64,000 bases of DNA, taken from positions 124,001-188,000 of the forward strand of contig CAVSET010000002.1 of assembly GCA_963727075.1 (NCBI GenBank). Direction: 5' to 3'. This stretch comes from Bog-756 sp963727075 (GTDB lineage Bacteria; Actinomycetota; Acidimicrobiia; Acidimicrobiales; RAAP-2). This document shows positions 37,837-47,661 of this stretch, piece by piece (the stretch's first letter is position 1; each line of letters starts with the position of its first letter). The notes below the pieces were generated by a model. That model did not search any database. It was not told the DNA's origin and saw only the letters and a list, made by a program, of their open reading frames with translations. The position numbers and the translations under genes were made by a program.

Positions 37837-39251
37837 GTGATCGATCAACCGTGGCTCGGTGATGCCTGCTCCCTCGTCGACGCGTTCCGGGCCGGAGCCC
37901 TCAGCCCCGTCGAGGCCCTCGACGCTTCGGTGACGGCCATCGACCAGTCCGGCCTCAACGCCTTCAGCCACCTGGACGTGGATGCGGCCCGGGCCACGGC
38001 GACGGCGGCCGACGTCTCCGCTCCCCTTCGGCGGGGTGCCCATGGGCGTCAAGGAGCTCGAGACGGTCGCCGGGTGGCCCTACACCGAGGCCTCCCTAGT
38101 CTTCAAGGACCGGGTGGCCGAGCACGACACGACCCAGGTCACCCGGCTGCGGGCAGCCGGCGCCGTGCTGGCCGGCCAGACCACCGCCTCGGAGTTCGGT
38201 GGGATCAACTGCACCTACACCAAGCTGCACGGGACCACCCGTAACCCGTGGAACCCCGAACGCACCCCGGGCGGGTCCTCCGGCGGGTCGGCCGCGGCCG
38301 TGGCCGGTGGGCTCCTCCCGATCGCCAGCGGCGGCGACGGCGGGGGCTCGATCCGCATCCCCGCCGGCTTCACCGGCCTGTTCGGACTCAAGTCGACCTA
38401 CGGGCGCATCCCGAGGGGCCCGGGCACCCTGCAGCCACCGCTCACCGTGGTGATCGGGTGCGTGTCCCGTTCGGTTCGCGATGCCGCCCGCTGGTTCGAC
38501 GTGTGTAACGGGTTCCATCCCCGTGACACCCTCAGCTTGCCCCGGGTCGAAGGGTGGGAGGCAGGGCCTCGACTCCTTCGACCTGACCGGGAAGCGGGCC
38601 ATCGTCTCGATCGACCTGGGCTCGGCCATCGTCGAGCCGAGGGTCGCCGCCACGGTGGCGGAAGCGGCCGAGGCCCTCATCGCCGATGCCGGGCTCACCC
38701 GGGTCGACGTGGCCGTGCAGCTGCCCCAGGTCGGGATGGAATGGGCCATGTCCAATCTCATCGGGCTGGCCGGCGAGCTGGGTGACCGCTACCCCGAGTG
38801 CAACGACGACCTCATGCCCGAGATCCAGCTCGGGATGAACCTCGCCACCCACAACCTCGACGTGCAGACGGCCGGGGCCACCGAAATGCTGCGCATCGAG
38901 GTCAACGAGCGCATGGCCGACCTCTTCGAGCAGGCCGACTTCATCTTTGCCGCGGCCAACCCCGACGTGGCCTTCGGCGCCGAGGGGCCCATGCCCACCC
39001 GGGTCGGCGACGTCGACCTCATCGCCGAGCACGGGCTCGACAAGGCCATCGGCAACAACGGCGCCCTCACCATCCCGGCCAACCTCACCGGCAACCCGGC
39101 CGTCTCCATCCCGGCGGGGACCGTCGACGGCCTGCCCGTCGGCCTGCAGGTCATCGGCCGCCACCACGAGGAGCAGCTCCTCCTCGACCTGGCCCGGATC
39201 GCCGAGCGCCAACGACCCTGGCCGATGGTGGCCCCCGGCACACCCGCCTGA
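37837..39251 (+). CDS. Amidase signature family hydrolase (frame-broken)
   Basis: GTG 37837 opens with SLVDAFRAGALSPVEALDAS. Shifts near 38025 and 38563 are needed. The middle frame has the catalytic Lys in GVPMGVKELE and the Ser-Ser signature in RTPGGSSGGSAAAVAGG, then GGDGGGSIRIPAGFTGLFGL. The last frame ends in GLPVGLQVIGRHHEEQLLLD. Amidase signature enzymes use a Ser-cisSer-Lys triad to hydrolyse amides. The gene is 11 bp from an LLM oxidoreductase and may be cotranscribed. Substrate unknown. Confidence 0.85.
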
Positions 39252-39262
39252 GGCAACCCGAC

Positions 39263-40137
39263 ATGCGCATCGACCTCTGGGTACCCACCGCCAGCCCGTT
39301 CAGCACGCCCGAGCTGCTGGCCGTCGTCGGCGCCGAAGCCGAGCAGCGCGGCGTCGGCACCCTCTGGGTCGGCGAGCACGTGGTGCTGTTCGACGAGTAC
39401 GAATCGGCCTACCCCTACGCCGAGGACGGGCGCATCCCGGCCCCGCCCGGCACCGGCTTGCTCGAGCCGTTCACCACGCTCTCGTTCCTGGCCGCCCACA
39501 CCGCCACCGTCCGGTTGGGCACGGCCATGGTGCTGCTGCCCCAGCGCAACCCGGTGTACACGGCCAAGGAAGTGGCCACCCTCGACTGGCTGTCCGACGG
39601 CCGGGTCGACTTCGGCGTCGGGGTCGGCTGGCTGGAGGAGGAGTTCGACGCGGTCAACGTCCCCTGGCCGCGGCGGGGCAAGCGCACCGACGAGTACCTC
39701 GAGGTGCTCCACACCCTCTGGTGCGACGAGACCTCCGCCTACGAGGGCGAGTTCTACTCGCTCAATCCCTGTTCGATGCTCCCGAAGCCGGTGCAACAGC
39801 CCCATCCCCCCTCCATGTCGGTGGGGAGAGCGACGCCGCCCTGGCCCGGGTGGCCCGGGCCGGCCAGGGATGGCACACCTTCAACCGCGGACCGGACGAT
39901 CTGGCCGAGCCGTTGGCCCGGCTGGACGGGCTCCTCGCCGACCGGGGCCGTTCACGTGGTGACGTGACCATCACCGTCTGCCCCTACTTCCAGCCCCTCG
40001 ACGCCGACATCGCCGGCCGGTATGCCGACGCCGGGGCCGACGCGGTGGCCGCCCTGTTGTTGCCCTTCGGCGTCGACGACGTCCGCCGGGCGCTCGACGA
40101 CCTGCAACCGGTGTTCGACCGGGCCGCCACCACCTGA
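39263..40137 (+). CDS. LLM-class F420-dependent oxidoreductase (frame-broken once)
   Basis: From ATG 39263: MRIDLWVPTASPFSTPELLA, GTLWVGEHVVLFDEYESAYP, TAMVLLPQRNPVYTAKEVAT and GRVDFGVGVGWLEEEFDAV, a classic F420-type luciferase-like barrel. Near 39805 the frame shifts and continues as HVGGESDAALARVARAGQGW and then ITVCPYFQPLDADIAGRYAD, stopping at 40137. The joined length, about 291 aa, is normal. Confidence 0.87.
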
Positions 40138-40175
40138 GCCCCCAGCACCTCGACGGGCTACCGCCTCGAAAGGGG

Positions 40176-41432
40176 TCAGCCCCGCATCGACACCGGCAGT
40201 GACTCCAGGCCTCGCAGGACGACGTTGGTCTTGTAGGTCACGTCGTCGACGGTGAGGGCCAGGGTGGGTGCCCGCTGCACAAGCGAGCTGAGCGCCACCT
40301 GGGTCTCCATGCGGGCCAGCGGGGCGCCGAGGCAGTGGTGGATGCCGAACCCGAAACCGAGGTGGGGGTTGGGGTTGCGGCCGATGTCGAAGCGCTCGGG
40401 CTCGTCGAACTGCGCCGGGTCGTGATTGCCGGAGGCGAGGAGCAGCATGGCGAAGTCCCCCGCCTCGAACTCCACGCCGCCGAACTCGCAGTCCTCGAGG
40501 ATGGCCCGCCCGGTGAGCTGCACGGGCGACACGTAGCGCAGCATCTCCTCGATGGCACTCCGGTTGACGTCGGGGTCGGTGCGAAACCGCTCCCACTGCG
40601 CGGGGTGGCGCAGCAGGGCCAGGGTGCCGCCGGCGATGAGGTTCACCGTGGTCTCGTGCCCGGCCACCAGCAACAGGATGCAGGTGGACAGCAGCTCCCC
40701 CTCGCTCAGCACCGTGCCCCCGTCCTCGGCCTGGACCAGCCGGCTGAGGAGGTCCTCACCCGGTGCGCGCCGGCGCTCGGCCAGCAGCTCGAAGAAGTAC
40801 TGGGAGAATTGCAGCACCGCCTGGCCGCGGGCCTCGATGACCTCGGGAGTGAGGAGGAAGTCGGGATCGAGGCCGCGAGCCAGGGCGTTCGACCAGACCT
40901 TGAAGCGCTCGTGGTCCTCGTGCGGGACGCCCAGCAGGTGGCAGATCACCCGGACCGGCAGCGGATAGGCGAACGCCTCCAGCAGATCAACCTCACCGGC
41001 GTCCAAGGCGGCGTCGATGAGCTCGTCGACCATCTGCTGGGTCCGCTGGCGCAACGACTCGACCACCTTCGGGGTGAAGGCCTTGGACACCAACCCGCGC
41101 AGCCGGGTGTGGTCGGGCGGGTCCCGGAAGAGGAACGGGCGCATCTCGAGCATGGCCTGGGTCACCGGGTCGTTCTCGTCGATCGGCGTGCGGAATCCTT
41201 CGGGCATGCGCTCGGTGGCCACGTTGAGGCTGTCCGAGCTCGACCTCCGGTCCCGCAGCACGGCCAGGCAGTCTGCGTGCCGGGCCAGCACCCAGAACCC
41301 GAGGTCGTTGCGGTGGATGGGTGCCCGGTCGCGGAGGTCGGCATAGAGCGGGAAGGGATCGCTCGACCAGTGGGGATCGAACGGGTCGAAGACCGGCCGG
41401 GCCGAGGCCGGGTCGGTGGTGGAGGAGGTCAC
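40176..41432 (-). CDS. Cytochrome P450
   Basis: 418 aa from GTG 41432. It has the I-helix oxygen-binding AGHETTVNL, the ExxR in SAIEEMLRYVSP and the heme loop FGFGIHHCLGAPLAR with the axial Cys at about 367. The frame is intact. It resembles actinobacterial CYP families acting on fatty acids, steroids or terpenes; the substrate cannot be read. It lies 17 bp after the T4SS coupling protein on the same strand, perhaps by chance. Confidence 0.93.
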   Translation of the reverse strand: MTSSTTDPASARPVFDPFDPHWSSDPFPLYADLRDRAPIHRNDLGFWVLARHADCLAVLRDRRSSSDSLNVATERMPEGFRTPIDENDPVTQAMLEMRPFLFRDPPDHTRLRGLVSKAFTPKVVESLRQRTQQMVDELIDAALDAGEVDLLEAFAYPLPVRVICHLLGVPHEDHERFKVWSNALARGLDPDFLLTPEVIEARGQAVLQFSQYFFELLAERRRAPGEDLLSRLVQAEDGGTVLSEGELLSTCILLLVAGHETTVNLIAGGTLALLRHPAQWERFRTDPDVNRSAIEEMLRYVSPVQLTGRAILEDCEFGGVEFEAGDFAMLLLASGNHDPAQFDEPERFDIGRNPNPHLGFGFGIHHCLGAPLARMETQVALSSLVQRAPTLALTVDDVTYKTNVVLRGLESLPVSMRG

Positions 41433-41449
41433 TGCGCCGATGGTACCGA

Positions 41450-42980
41450 TCACCGGGCGGGGGGTCGATCCCGAGGCCGACCTCGGCCGGCCGGGCGGCC
41501 GTCCCCCACCCATCCGGCCCGGGACCGCAGCCGGGGCTCCGAGTACCAGGGTCGCAGCCGGAGGCGGGCCGGTGGCAGGTGGCCGTAGACCAGGACGGCC
41601 TGTCCCGGCGCGATCCGCCGGAGGGCGTCGGGCGGGGCCAACCTCCTCGTCGAGGCCGAGCGGGTGGTGCCCGGCCCGGCCCGGCCGCCCACCGTGGTCA
41701 CCGGCACCATCACGTCCTCCTCCCCCATGAGCTGGCTGGCGTGGTCGAGCGTGGCCGGGTCGGAGATGCCGGACAGGAAGAGCTTGGCCCGGTGGTTGTT
41801 GACCACCGTCGTCGCCCGCGGCCCGTAGCGGGCACCGATCTGGGCCAGGTCGTGCCAGATGGTCACCAGTTGGACGCCGTGGCCGGCGGCGGTGGCCGCC
41901 AATGCGTCGAGATCGGTGAGGGGGGCGATGTTGGCCGCCTCGTCGAGGACGAGGAGCAACGGTGGGTCGAGGGGGCGTCCGGTGCGGGTGACCCGGTCGT
42001 AGACGTGCTCGAGGACGTGGCGCAGCAACGACACGAAGAGGGGCGTGAGCCGGCGCTGATCGTGGGCCGGCGCGCAGAGGTAGAGGGTGTGGGACCCGTC
42101 GACGACCCGGGCAGGGTCGAGCACGACGGGCCCGGTGCCGGCGCCGTCCACCCGGGGCCGGCTGGCCTCGGCGAACGGCTCGAGCACCGTCTCGACCGTG
42201 GTGTAGATCGAGCTGCGCTGCCGTTCGTCCTTGCCAAAGGCGGACGAGGCCGCCTGCACCGCCTCGGCCACGCCGGCCGCCTCCAGCAGATCGAGCACCT
42301 CCGACTCCTCTTGGGTGCCCACCCACCGGACCACATCCTCCAGCCCGAGCCCGCCCACGGCCGCGGCGAACAGCAGCGGGGCGAGCATCCGGGTGGCGGT
42401 GGCGTACCAGAAGTCGCCGTCGCTCATGGGACCGGCACCCGCCTTGACCACCTCGGTCATCCCGGCCGCCGCCCGGCGCGCCCCGGGCCAGGTGCGGGCC
42501 GAAGGCAACGGGGACCAGACGGCCGAGCCGAGACCCGTCGAGGCGGTCGGGTCGAAGCAAGCGACCGGCCCGAGGGAGCGGCGGTGGCCGATGGTGTGGC
42601 GGAGGAGGTCGGTCTTCACGCTGGCGGCGATGACCGGCCCTTCCCACTCGAGCACGGCCGGGACGGCGAACCCGGAGGTCTTGTGCGACTGGGTCGGCCC
42701 GAAGACGATGACCGACTGGGCGGTCTCGGCCGCCACCGTTCGCCGCCCGACCCGGCCGAGGACCAGTCGACCAACGGTCGCCCCTTCCCGGCCTCCACCC
42801 CGGCCGCGCCCCGCCATCGAGAGCTGGGGCAGGTCGCGGCGGACGGGCTCACCGAGCCGAAGCCGGCCCGCCGGGGCGGACGTGTCGGCCGGGTCGGGGT
42901 CGGTGGAACTCCGACAGCGCCGCCCCGGCCATTGCGCCGAACCCGACCACACCCTCCACGGCGGCGCCCAGGCTCACCAT
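41450..42980 (-). CDS. VirD4/TraG-like type IV coupling ATPase (one frameshift)
   Basis: ATG 42980 overlaps the VirB4 stop by 7 nt (ATGGTGA). It opens with a hydrophobic segment (VEGVVGFGAMAGAALSEF). One shift near 42905 leads into the main frame: Walker A in VFGPTQSHKTSGFAVPAV, Walker B in LLLVLDEAANIAPLTD and a TraD-like SGISDPATLDHASQLMG. About 509 aa. This class couples DNA or protein substrates to the T4SS channel at the inner membrane. It is the last gene of the secretion operon. Confidence 0.85.
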
Positions 42981-43573
42981 GACGGAGCCGGCGTCGGAGC
43001 AGGCGCCTTCCCGTCCGCCATGGCCTGGTCGGTCTCGGTCAACCGGCGCTCGCCTCGGGCCAGGTGGTGGTCGACCAGCAACGAGCGGCGCCCCACTTTC
43101 CAGAGGGCCATGCCCCGGCGCAGCTGGGTCACCAGCTCGGCCTCGGTGTCGGTCAGTCCGAGCAGCTTCCCGGTGCGGCCGACCTCGCCGGGAGACTGGG
43201 CGTAGACCACCCGGGTCTCGGAGTCGGCCAGCAATCCTTCGGCCAGGTTGACCTGCATCGAGCCCTCGGCGCCGACGGCCCGCAGATCGGAGAGACGGTG
43301 CAGCACGGCCATGTTGGCCACGCCGTGGGCGCGCGACAACTTCCACGAGGTCTGCAGCCACCGGGCCACCCCGAGGTTCGAGAGGATGGCCCACGCTTCG
43401 TCCACCACCACGATGATCCGGTCGCGGTGCTCCGAGCTCACCGCGCTCTGCAACCAGGCGGCGGCACACGCCATCAGCACTCCGAGCGCCGGCGAGTGGT
43501 AGACGGCCGACAGGTCGAGGACCACCAGCGGCCCGTCCAGCCGCAGCCCGGTGGTGGTCGGCCCGTCGAACAT
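42974..43573 (-). CDS. VirB4-like T4SS ATPase, C-terminal half (gene split by insertion)
   Basis: A frame from ATG 43573 with Walker B in RIIVVVDEAWAILSN and ATPase core segments WKLSRAHGVANMAVLHRLSD and YAQSPGEVGRTGKLLGLTD. It lacks a Walker A and any N-terminus. Residues MFDGPTTTG at its start continue directly from the N-terminal half at 50466-51224 (HGDLSGMFDG). It is therefore the 3' part of one gene interrupted by the 6.9-kb block. Whether it is translated alone is unknown. Confidence 0.85.
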   Translation of the reverse strand: MFDGPTTTGLRLDGPLVVLDLSAVYHSPALGVLMACAAAWLQSAVSSEHRDRIIVVVDEAWAILSNLGVARWLQTSWKLSRAHGVANMAVLHRLSDLRAVGAEGSMQVNLAEGLLADSETRVVYAQSPGEVGRTGKLLGLTDTEAELVTQLRRGMALWKVGRRSLLVDHHLARGERRLTETDQAMADGKAPAPTPAPSW

Positions 43574-43577
43574 CCCG
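43553..43577. repeat. Insertion-site core, copy 1 (left junction)
   Basis: GGTGGTCGG followed by CCCGTCGAACATCCCG. On the minus strand these are codons for MFDGPTT of VirB4. It shares CCGTCGAACATCCCG with copies 3 and 4, and continues into TTTTGCCCTATTCGGC (43578-43593), which recurs beside copy 3. It carries three more bases (one codon, Pro) than the other copies. Confidence 0.85.
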
Positions 43578-43887
43578 TTTTGCCCTATTCGGCCCTATGA
43601 ATCTAGGCAAGCCTTGTGTCAACTGCCAGAACCTGTTGCGACTCACAGTTGCAATTGAGCGGCCGATACAGCAAGATGCGGCGGGGCGGCGGAAACCCAG
43701 CAGACAGGCTCGGCGCCTCTGGGGCGGACCAGATAGCGCCGGGCAGGTCGGCTTCTCAGGTGATGAACATCGCCCAGGGGGAGACCCAAGTGGACGTGAA
43801 CGCACGGTTCGACACCAGCAAGGAACCGGCATTTGCTGATTCAATAGTCGGATCTTCTCCGAAATATCGGCTGCTAAGGGCCGGGCA
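43578..43887. other. Leader of the first cassette
   Basis: It holds the left-end motif TTTTGCCCTATTCGGC and the start region of the regulator gene. Short frames at 43597-43839 (with CVNCQNLLRLTVAIERP) and 43616-43915 are open but unrecognised. I call no gene. Confidence 0.4.
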
Positions 43888-44667
43888 GTGCACAATTGGC
43901 ATCAAAAGAGGCTGAGCCGAGAGGAGTTGCGCAACGCGCTCTTGGAGGCGGGGTGTGCGATCCTGCACGAAGAAGGATTCGTAACCGGTTCGAGCAACCT
44001 CACCTTCAAAAGATGCTTCGAGCGGGTGGAGAAGGATACAGGCCTTCGAATCACCAATGCATCCGTGATCGGACGGGTGTGGGACAACATGGCGGACTTC
44101 CAGGCTGACGTGCTGGCATCCATAGCTCCGGAGGGGAGGCGTCCAGAGGCGGCTGTAACGATCGGTGCCATCAAGGATTTGTTGAGCCATCTCGACCTCT
44201 CGACTGCGGAGTCCCGGAGTCGTGCCCTCCATGAGGTCTGTCGGGTCGCTGGGGCTGCGAGTACCACTGCCATCACCGACACGACGAACTGGGAGCTATG
44301 GATCAGTGTTGTCGCAATGGCGAACACGACATCGGAGCCGGAACAGCGGCGACGCATCAAGGCATCGCTCATGGGCGGGTACAACAGGCTCGCCGAGTTC
44401 TGGAGCCAGAACTTCGCTGCGCTCATGCAGCTTCTTGGCCTACGGCTTCGTCAACACTTGACCATGGCCCAGTTCTCTATGGCCGTAACGTCATACGTCG
44501 AAGGGTGCTCGTTGCGGCAGCGCACGAGTGACCATGTCGAGATGATCATGCGCCCGACCGGTCCCAACGGCGAATTCGAAGAGTGGACGCTTCTGGCGAT
44601 GGGGCTAGAAGCTCTCGCAGACGAGTTTCTTGAGCCGGATCCACAAATGACGCCGCCACAATCGTAG
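43888..44667 (+). CDS. TetR-like transcriptional regulator
   Basis: A 259-aa protein from GTG 43888. The N-terminal region (LSREELRNALLEAGCAILHE, then VERVEK-like and NASVIGRVWDNMADFQADVL) has the helix order of a TetR DNA-binding domain. The C-terminal helical part (SRALHEVCRVAGAASTTAI, RRIKASLMGGYNRLAEFW) would bind ligand and dimerise. The DNA-binding helix is divergent, so the family call is moderate. It is the sole gene of cassette section 1. Confidence 0.62.
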   Translation: MHNWHQKRLSREELRNALLEAGCAILHEEGFVTGSSNLTFKRCFERVEKDTGLRITNASVIGRVWDNMADFQADVLASIAPEGRRPEAAVTIGAIKDLLSHLDLSTAESRSRALHEVCRVAGAASTTAITDTTNWELWISVVAMANTTSEPEQRRRIKASLMGGYNRLAEFWSQNFAALMQLLGLRLRQHLTMAQFSMAVTSYVEGCSLRQRTSDHVEMIMRPTGPNGEFEEWTLLAMGLEALADEFLEPDPQMTPPQS

Positions 44668-44709
44668 CTAATGGCCCATTTGCTCAGTTGGGTTGCCATC
44701 GGAGATCGT

Positions 44710-44748
44710 GTCCGTATCAGTACGGACCTCGTGGTCCCGTCGAACATC
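44710..44748. repeat. Insertion-site core, copy 2, with adjoining hairpin
   Basis: GTGGTCCCGTCGAACATC at 44731-44748 matches the other copies up to CATC and then diverges (TAACTGACATGG). Just upstream, GTCCGTA-TCAG-TACGGAC (44710-44727) is a perfect 7-bp hairpin. GGACCT before the core matches GGGCCT of copies 3 and 4 with one change. Confidence 0.7.
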
Positions 44749-44785
44749 TAACTGACATGGAACTCCGACTCAGATAGCTGTACGG

Positions 44786-45322
44786 ATGTCGGGGACAAGG
44801 TTCCTCATGAACACGACTGAACGTGCCGATAAGGCCGTCATGGGCGTTTCGCCGACACGGCTCCCACGGCTTCTAGTGGTCGTCGTGATGGCATTCGCTC
44901 CCTTTGAGGCTCGACCATTGCTTGGAGCCGCTGAACTGTTTCCCGGGATGGCGATGCAGCTTGCCTATGGGTGGGCGACTGGCCGGGTGATCGCAGACCC
45001 GAGCGACAAGGCGGTCCTCCTCTGGTCAGTGGCATCCCGCCGAGGTGCGCATCCTTCGATTTGGAGGGAGCTATTCGGAGGAGTGGCGGCCTTATCAGCC
45101 GCACTGGTCCTGGTGATCGTTACCAATGCAATCCTGCTACTGCCGCTCCGCATCGCTCTCGTAGCGGCGGGAGTCTCCACCAAGGTGATCCTCGCTGTCA
45201 TGGTTTCCTTCGTCGGAGTGCGTCTGATGTTGACCCTTTGGCGTGCTCTGCGTGCCTACCGGAGCGACCGGGGGCTATTGGCTCGGCTGCCGTCCTCCTC
45301 AAGCCCCCCGGTGGTGCATTGA
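44786..45322 (+). CDS. Membrane protein, N-terminal part of a possible membrane-GNAT fusion
   Basis: A 178-aa frame (an internal ATG at 44807 is also possible). Hydrophobic segments LLVVVVMAFAPFEA and ALSAALVLVIVTNAILLLPL, then VILAVMVSFVGVRLMLTLW, precede a basic ALRAYRSDRGLLARLP. At its end the neighbouring frame carries a GNAT acetyltransferase C-terminus. A single shift near 45315 would fuse them into a membrane-anchored acetyltransferase. If the frame is right as given, this is a small membrane protein of unknown role. Confidence 0.55.
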   Translation: MSGTRFLMNTTERADKAVMGVSPTRLPRLLVVVVMAFAPFEARPLLGAAELFPGMAMQLAYGWATGRVIADPSDKAVLLWSVASRRGAHPSIWRELFGGVAALSAALVLVIVTNAILLLPLRIALVAAGVSTKVILAVMVSFVGVRLMLTLWRALRAYRSDRGLLARLPSSSSPPVVH

Positions 45323-45566
45323 CTTCCTGGCCGCGGTACCGGCCCGCAGCGGGTACGGCGGGCGGATGCTCGATGCATTCCTCGGTCACGCCGACGAATC
45401 CGGCGCAGAGGTCGTCCTGCATTGCGAACGGCGCAACGTAGCCTTCTACCGTCGTCATGGGTTTCAACTTCTCGCTGTCAAGGCTCCCGGCGACCAGCAC
45501 CTCATGCTCCGTCAAGCACGAAGCATTCCACCCCGGAAATGTCAGGAACGTCGAATGTCTGCCTGA
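45312..45566 (+). pseudogene. GNAT acetyltransferase C-terminal fragment
   Basis: The frame gives WCIDFLAAVPARSGYGGRML, then VVLHCERRNVAFYRRHGFQL. These are the acetyl-CoA loop (with a shortened RxxGxGG, here RSGYGG) and the motif-B strand with FYRRHGF of GNAT enzymes. It lacks its N-terminal half in this frame. It may be the second half of the preceding membrane gene, or a stand-alone fragment carried by the cassette. Confidence 0.6.
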
Positions 45567-45674
45567 GTTCGATTGGGCGAGTCAGCCACTTCGGGTCTAC
45601 TCATGCGATGCGCCGGGTTCTTCGATGATCGCCTACATGATCTAATCCAATGTCGGTCTACCTGCACTATGGCG

Positions 45675-45720
45675 GGGCCTGGTGGTCCCGTCGAACATCC
45701 CGATTTGCCCTATTCGGCTC
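45675..45720. repeat. Insertion-site core, copy 3 (internal), with both flanking motifs
   Basis: GGGCCT then GGTGGTCCCGTCGAACATCC, then CGATTTGCCCTATTCGGCTC. The upstream GGGCCT matches copy 4; the downstream TTTGCCCTATTCGGC matches copy 1. This copy therefore looks like a junction where the right end of one cassette meets the left end of the next. Confidence 0.82.
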
Positions 45721-45934
45721 TGCACCCTCCTGGGCAGGAAATCGGACCTCTTCAAGGCGACCAACGGTCTCGCTCAAGGGCCATCAGAGGTACCTGTGAA
45801 TCGATCTCAGCTTGCCAATCGCCGGGCACGACCATCGGGCCCCCATCCGGGGACCTGAATCGCACACCATTTTGCGAATACTCCCTGTTCAAAGCACCTA
45901 TTGGGATATGAGCTGGATGTTCCGCTCGGTGACG

Positions 45935-46965
45935 CTACTGCGACAGCAGTATCTGACCGGTGGTGTCGTTATACGTGATAGTGAAGTCGTAGAACGCTTG
46001 GACGCCGGTATTGACGAAGGGCCCCTGACCCATCTTCACAGTGACGAGGTCTGCCGACTTGGTAGTACCGGCCACAAAGGTCCAGAACGGGGTCTTGGCG
46101 CCACTGAGAGAGACTCCGACTGGTGTCCCACCCACCACGTGATCGGTTCCGGTGATCGTCGGTGCTTGATCCAGTACCGGGCCTGAAATCTGCATGGTGT
46201 AGGTCCCTGAGTCGAACAATCCAGGTACGCACCCGTTGTTCTGGCCCACGCTCAAACACAGCGGCAGCCTGCTGTCTGCCCAGAGGGCGCCTCCTACTGA
46301 AGACGACCGATCTGTGTCATTTGAATGGTGGTGGCGAAACGCCGGGTGGGAAGCTTGGCTCCGAGCGTGAGCGTTCCCGATGCGCCAGCCAAGTGGAGGC
46401 TCCACTTCTTTCCGAGGGATCCGGGCATGCCCAGAATCGGGCTGGCGATCCCGCCGCCGCTCGATTGGGTCCCAATGCCAAGGATCCCGTACATGCCCGA
46501 CTGCTCAAATCCGGGAATGCCGCCAGAAGCAGGGCAAGTGGGCTTACTGGGAATACAGAATGCCTGTTCGACGTAGGCAAGCGACACTGGCATCTTGGTC
46601 GCATACAACCCGATCGTGACAACTGCGCTGGCCACGACGCCGGTGAATCTGTGACCTCCCGAATAGGTGATGTTTGAGGGTTGAGAGGTGAGTGTGACTC
46701 CCGAACCAGCACCCGTGTTGACCGCCGTGTCGAAAATGTGGAGGCCCGATGAGCCGGTGTCGAGAAGCACCGGAACGGGATTGGAGTTCCCGACGCGGAC
46801 TTCCACGGTGGGACGCGCCCCCTGAGGGGATCCCTGGCCGTCCAATACGGTGACGGGCACGGTAGCTGGCACCTGTGCAGTTGCGGACGCTCCTGAAGTC
46901 CCACCAACGCTGCCAAGTGTCAGCAATCCAATGATGGCCATGCCGATCGGGACCTTCTTGAACAT
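45935..46965 (-). CDS. Secreted pepsin-like aspartic protease (frame-broken once)
   Basis: ATG 46965, with AAAGGTG upstream, opens a signal peptide (VPIGMAIIGLLTLGSVGG). The first lobe has PVLLDTGSSGLHIF, the DTG(S) catalytic motif. One shift near 46300 continues into the second lobe with CVPGLFDSGTYTMQIS, a DSGT motif, and FYDFTITYNDTTGQILLSQ. Two DTG/DSG motifs in one chain of about 343 aa fit an A1-like (pepsin-type) fold, uncommon but known in bacteria. Activity is not proven. Confidence 0.72.
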
Positions 46966-47295
46966 GGAAGCACCTTTCACACCGTCGTTGCCAAGTGACC
47001 AGTCAATCGTTCAGTTGTGAGGCCGCACTCATGGAGCTGGTGATGATTCCGTGAGGAGAGCAGGACCTTTTCCACAGACGCACGCTCAGCAGCCCGTCGG
47101 CGGAACGGGGCGAAAGCCTGGCCCGACTTCCGTGCGACCCTCACCGTAACGTCGGCCCCGGGCTTGGCGGCCTGATCCGCTGCGGCAAACCCCCTGGTAG
47201 GGGCTGTCGATCTCATCTCGACGAACGCCGCCCATCGATGCAGGAAATCCACTCCTGATCACGTGAGCCACTCGAAACGGGGTGGGCGTTTGCGG
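46966..47295. other. Gap with an unassigned minus frame
   Basis: A minus-strand frame (46977-47252, with RSTAPTRGFAAADQAAKPGA) is open and protein-like but matches no family I recognise. It has no clear ribosome binding site. I leave it uncalled. Confidence 0.35.
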
Positions 47296-47568
47296 CTAGC
47301 CTCGCCGGTCTTGGCGACGTGCCAAACGCCGTCGGTGACGGCGAAGAACGCCCAGGCCGAACCAGATGAGTGCACCGAAGATTGCCGTAACGAGGGTGAA
47401 GAGCCACAGAGGCCAAGTGAAGTCCCACACTAAGAAGTGAAGTGTGATCTTCTCGGTGTTCTGGACCATGAAGATGACCAGCAGCCCGACTCCAGTGAGC
47501 GAGGCTATTGCTCCGCCACCCAGCTTTGCTCCATCCCTACCGTTTCCATCAGGACTTTTCTCAGCCAT
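47296..47568 (-). CDS. LapA domain (DUF1049) membrane protein
   Basis: 90 aa from ATG 47568, with AGGAG 6 nt upstream. Two membrane helices: ASLTGVGLLVIFMVQNTEK and WPLWLFTLVTAIFGALIWFG, ending in RRHRRRLARRQDRRG. The VIFxxQN between them is the signature of LapA/YciM-type small membrane proteins. It sits inside the VirB4 insertion as cargo. Confidence 0.82.
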   Translation of the reverse strand: MAEKSPDGNGRDGAKLGGGAIASLTGVGLLVIFMVQNTEKITLHFLVWDFTWPLWLFTLVTAIFGALIWFGLGVLRRHRRRLARRQDRRG

Positions 47569-47661
47569 GAATATCTCCTGTTCGATGAACCGCAAGGAGG
47601 AGTGAGTCACCCCTCGAACGACCTGACCACCAATTGGAATGGCCATCTGACAAACCTGGGC

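Noticed and set aside
40176..42647. An 823-codon minus frame joining P450 and coupling-protein sequence
   Set aside because: The upstream part is a shifted reading of the VirD4-type gene; the P450 family start is at about 41432.
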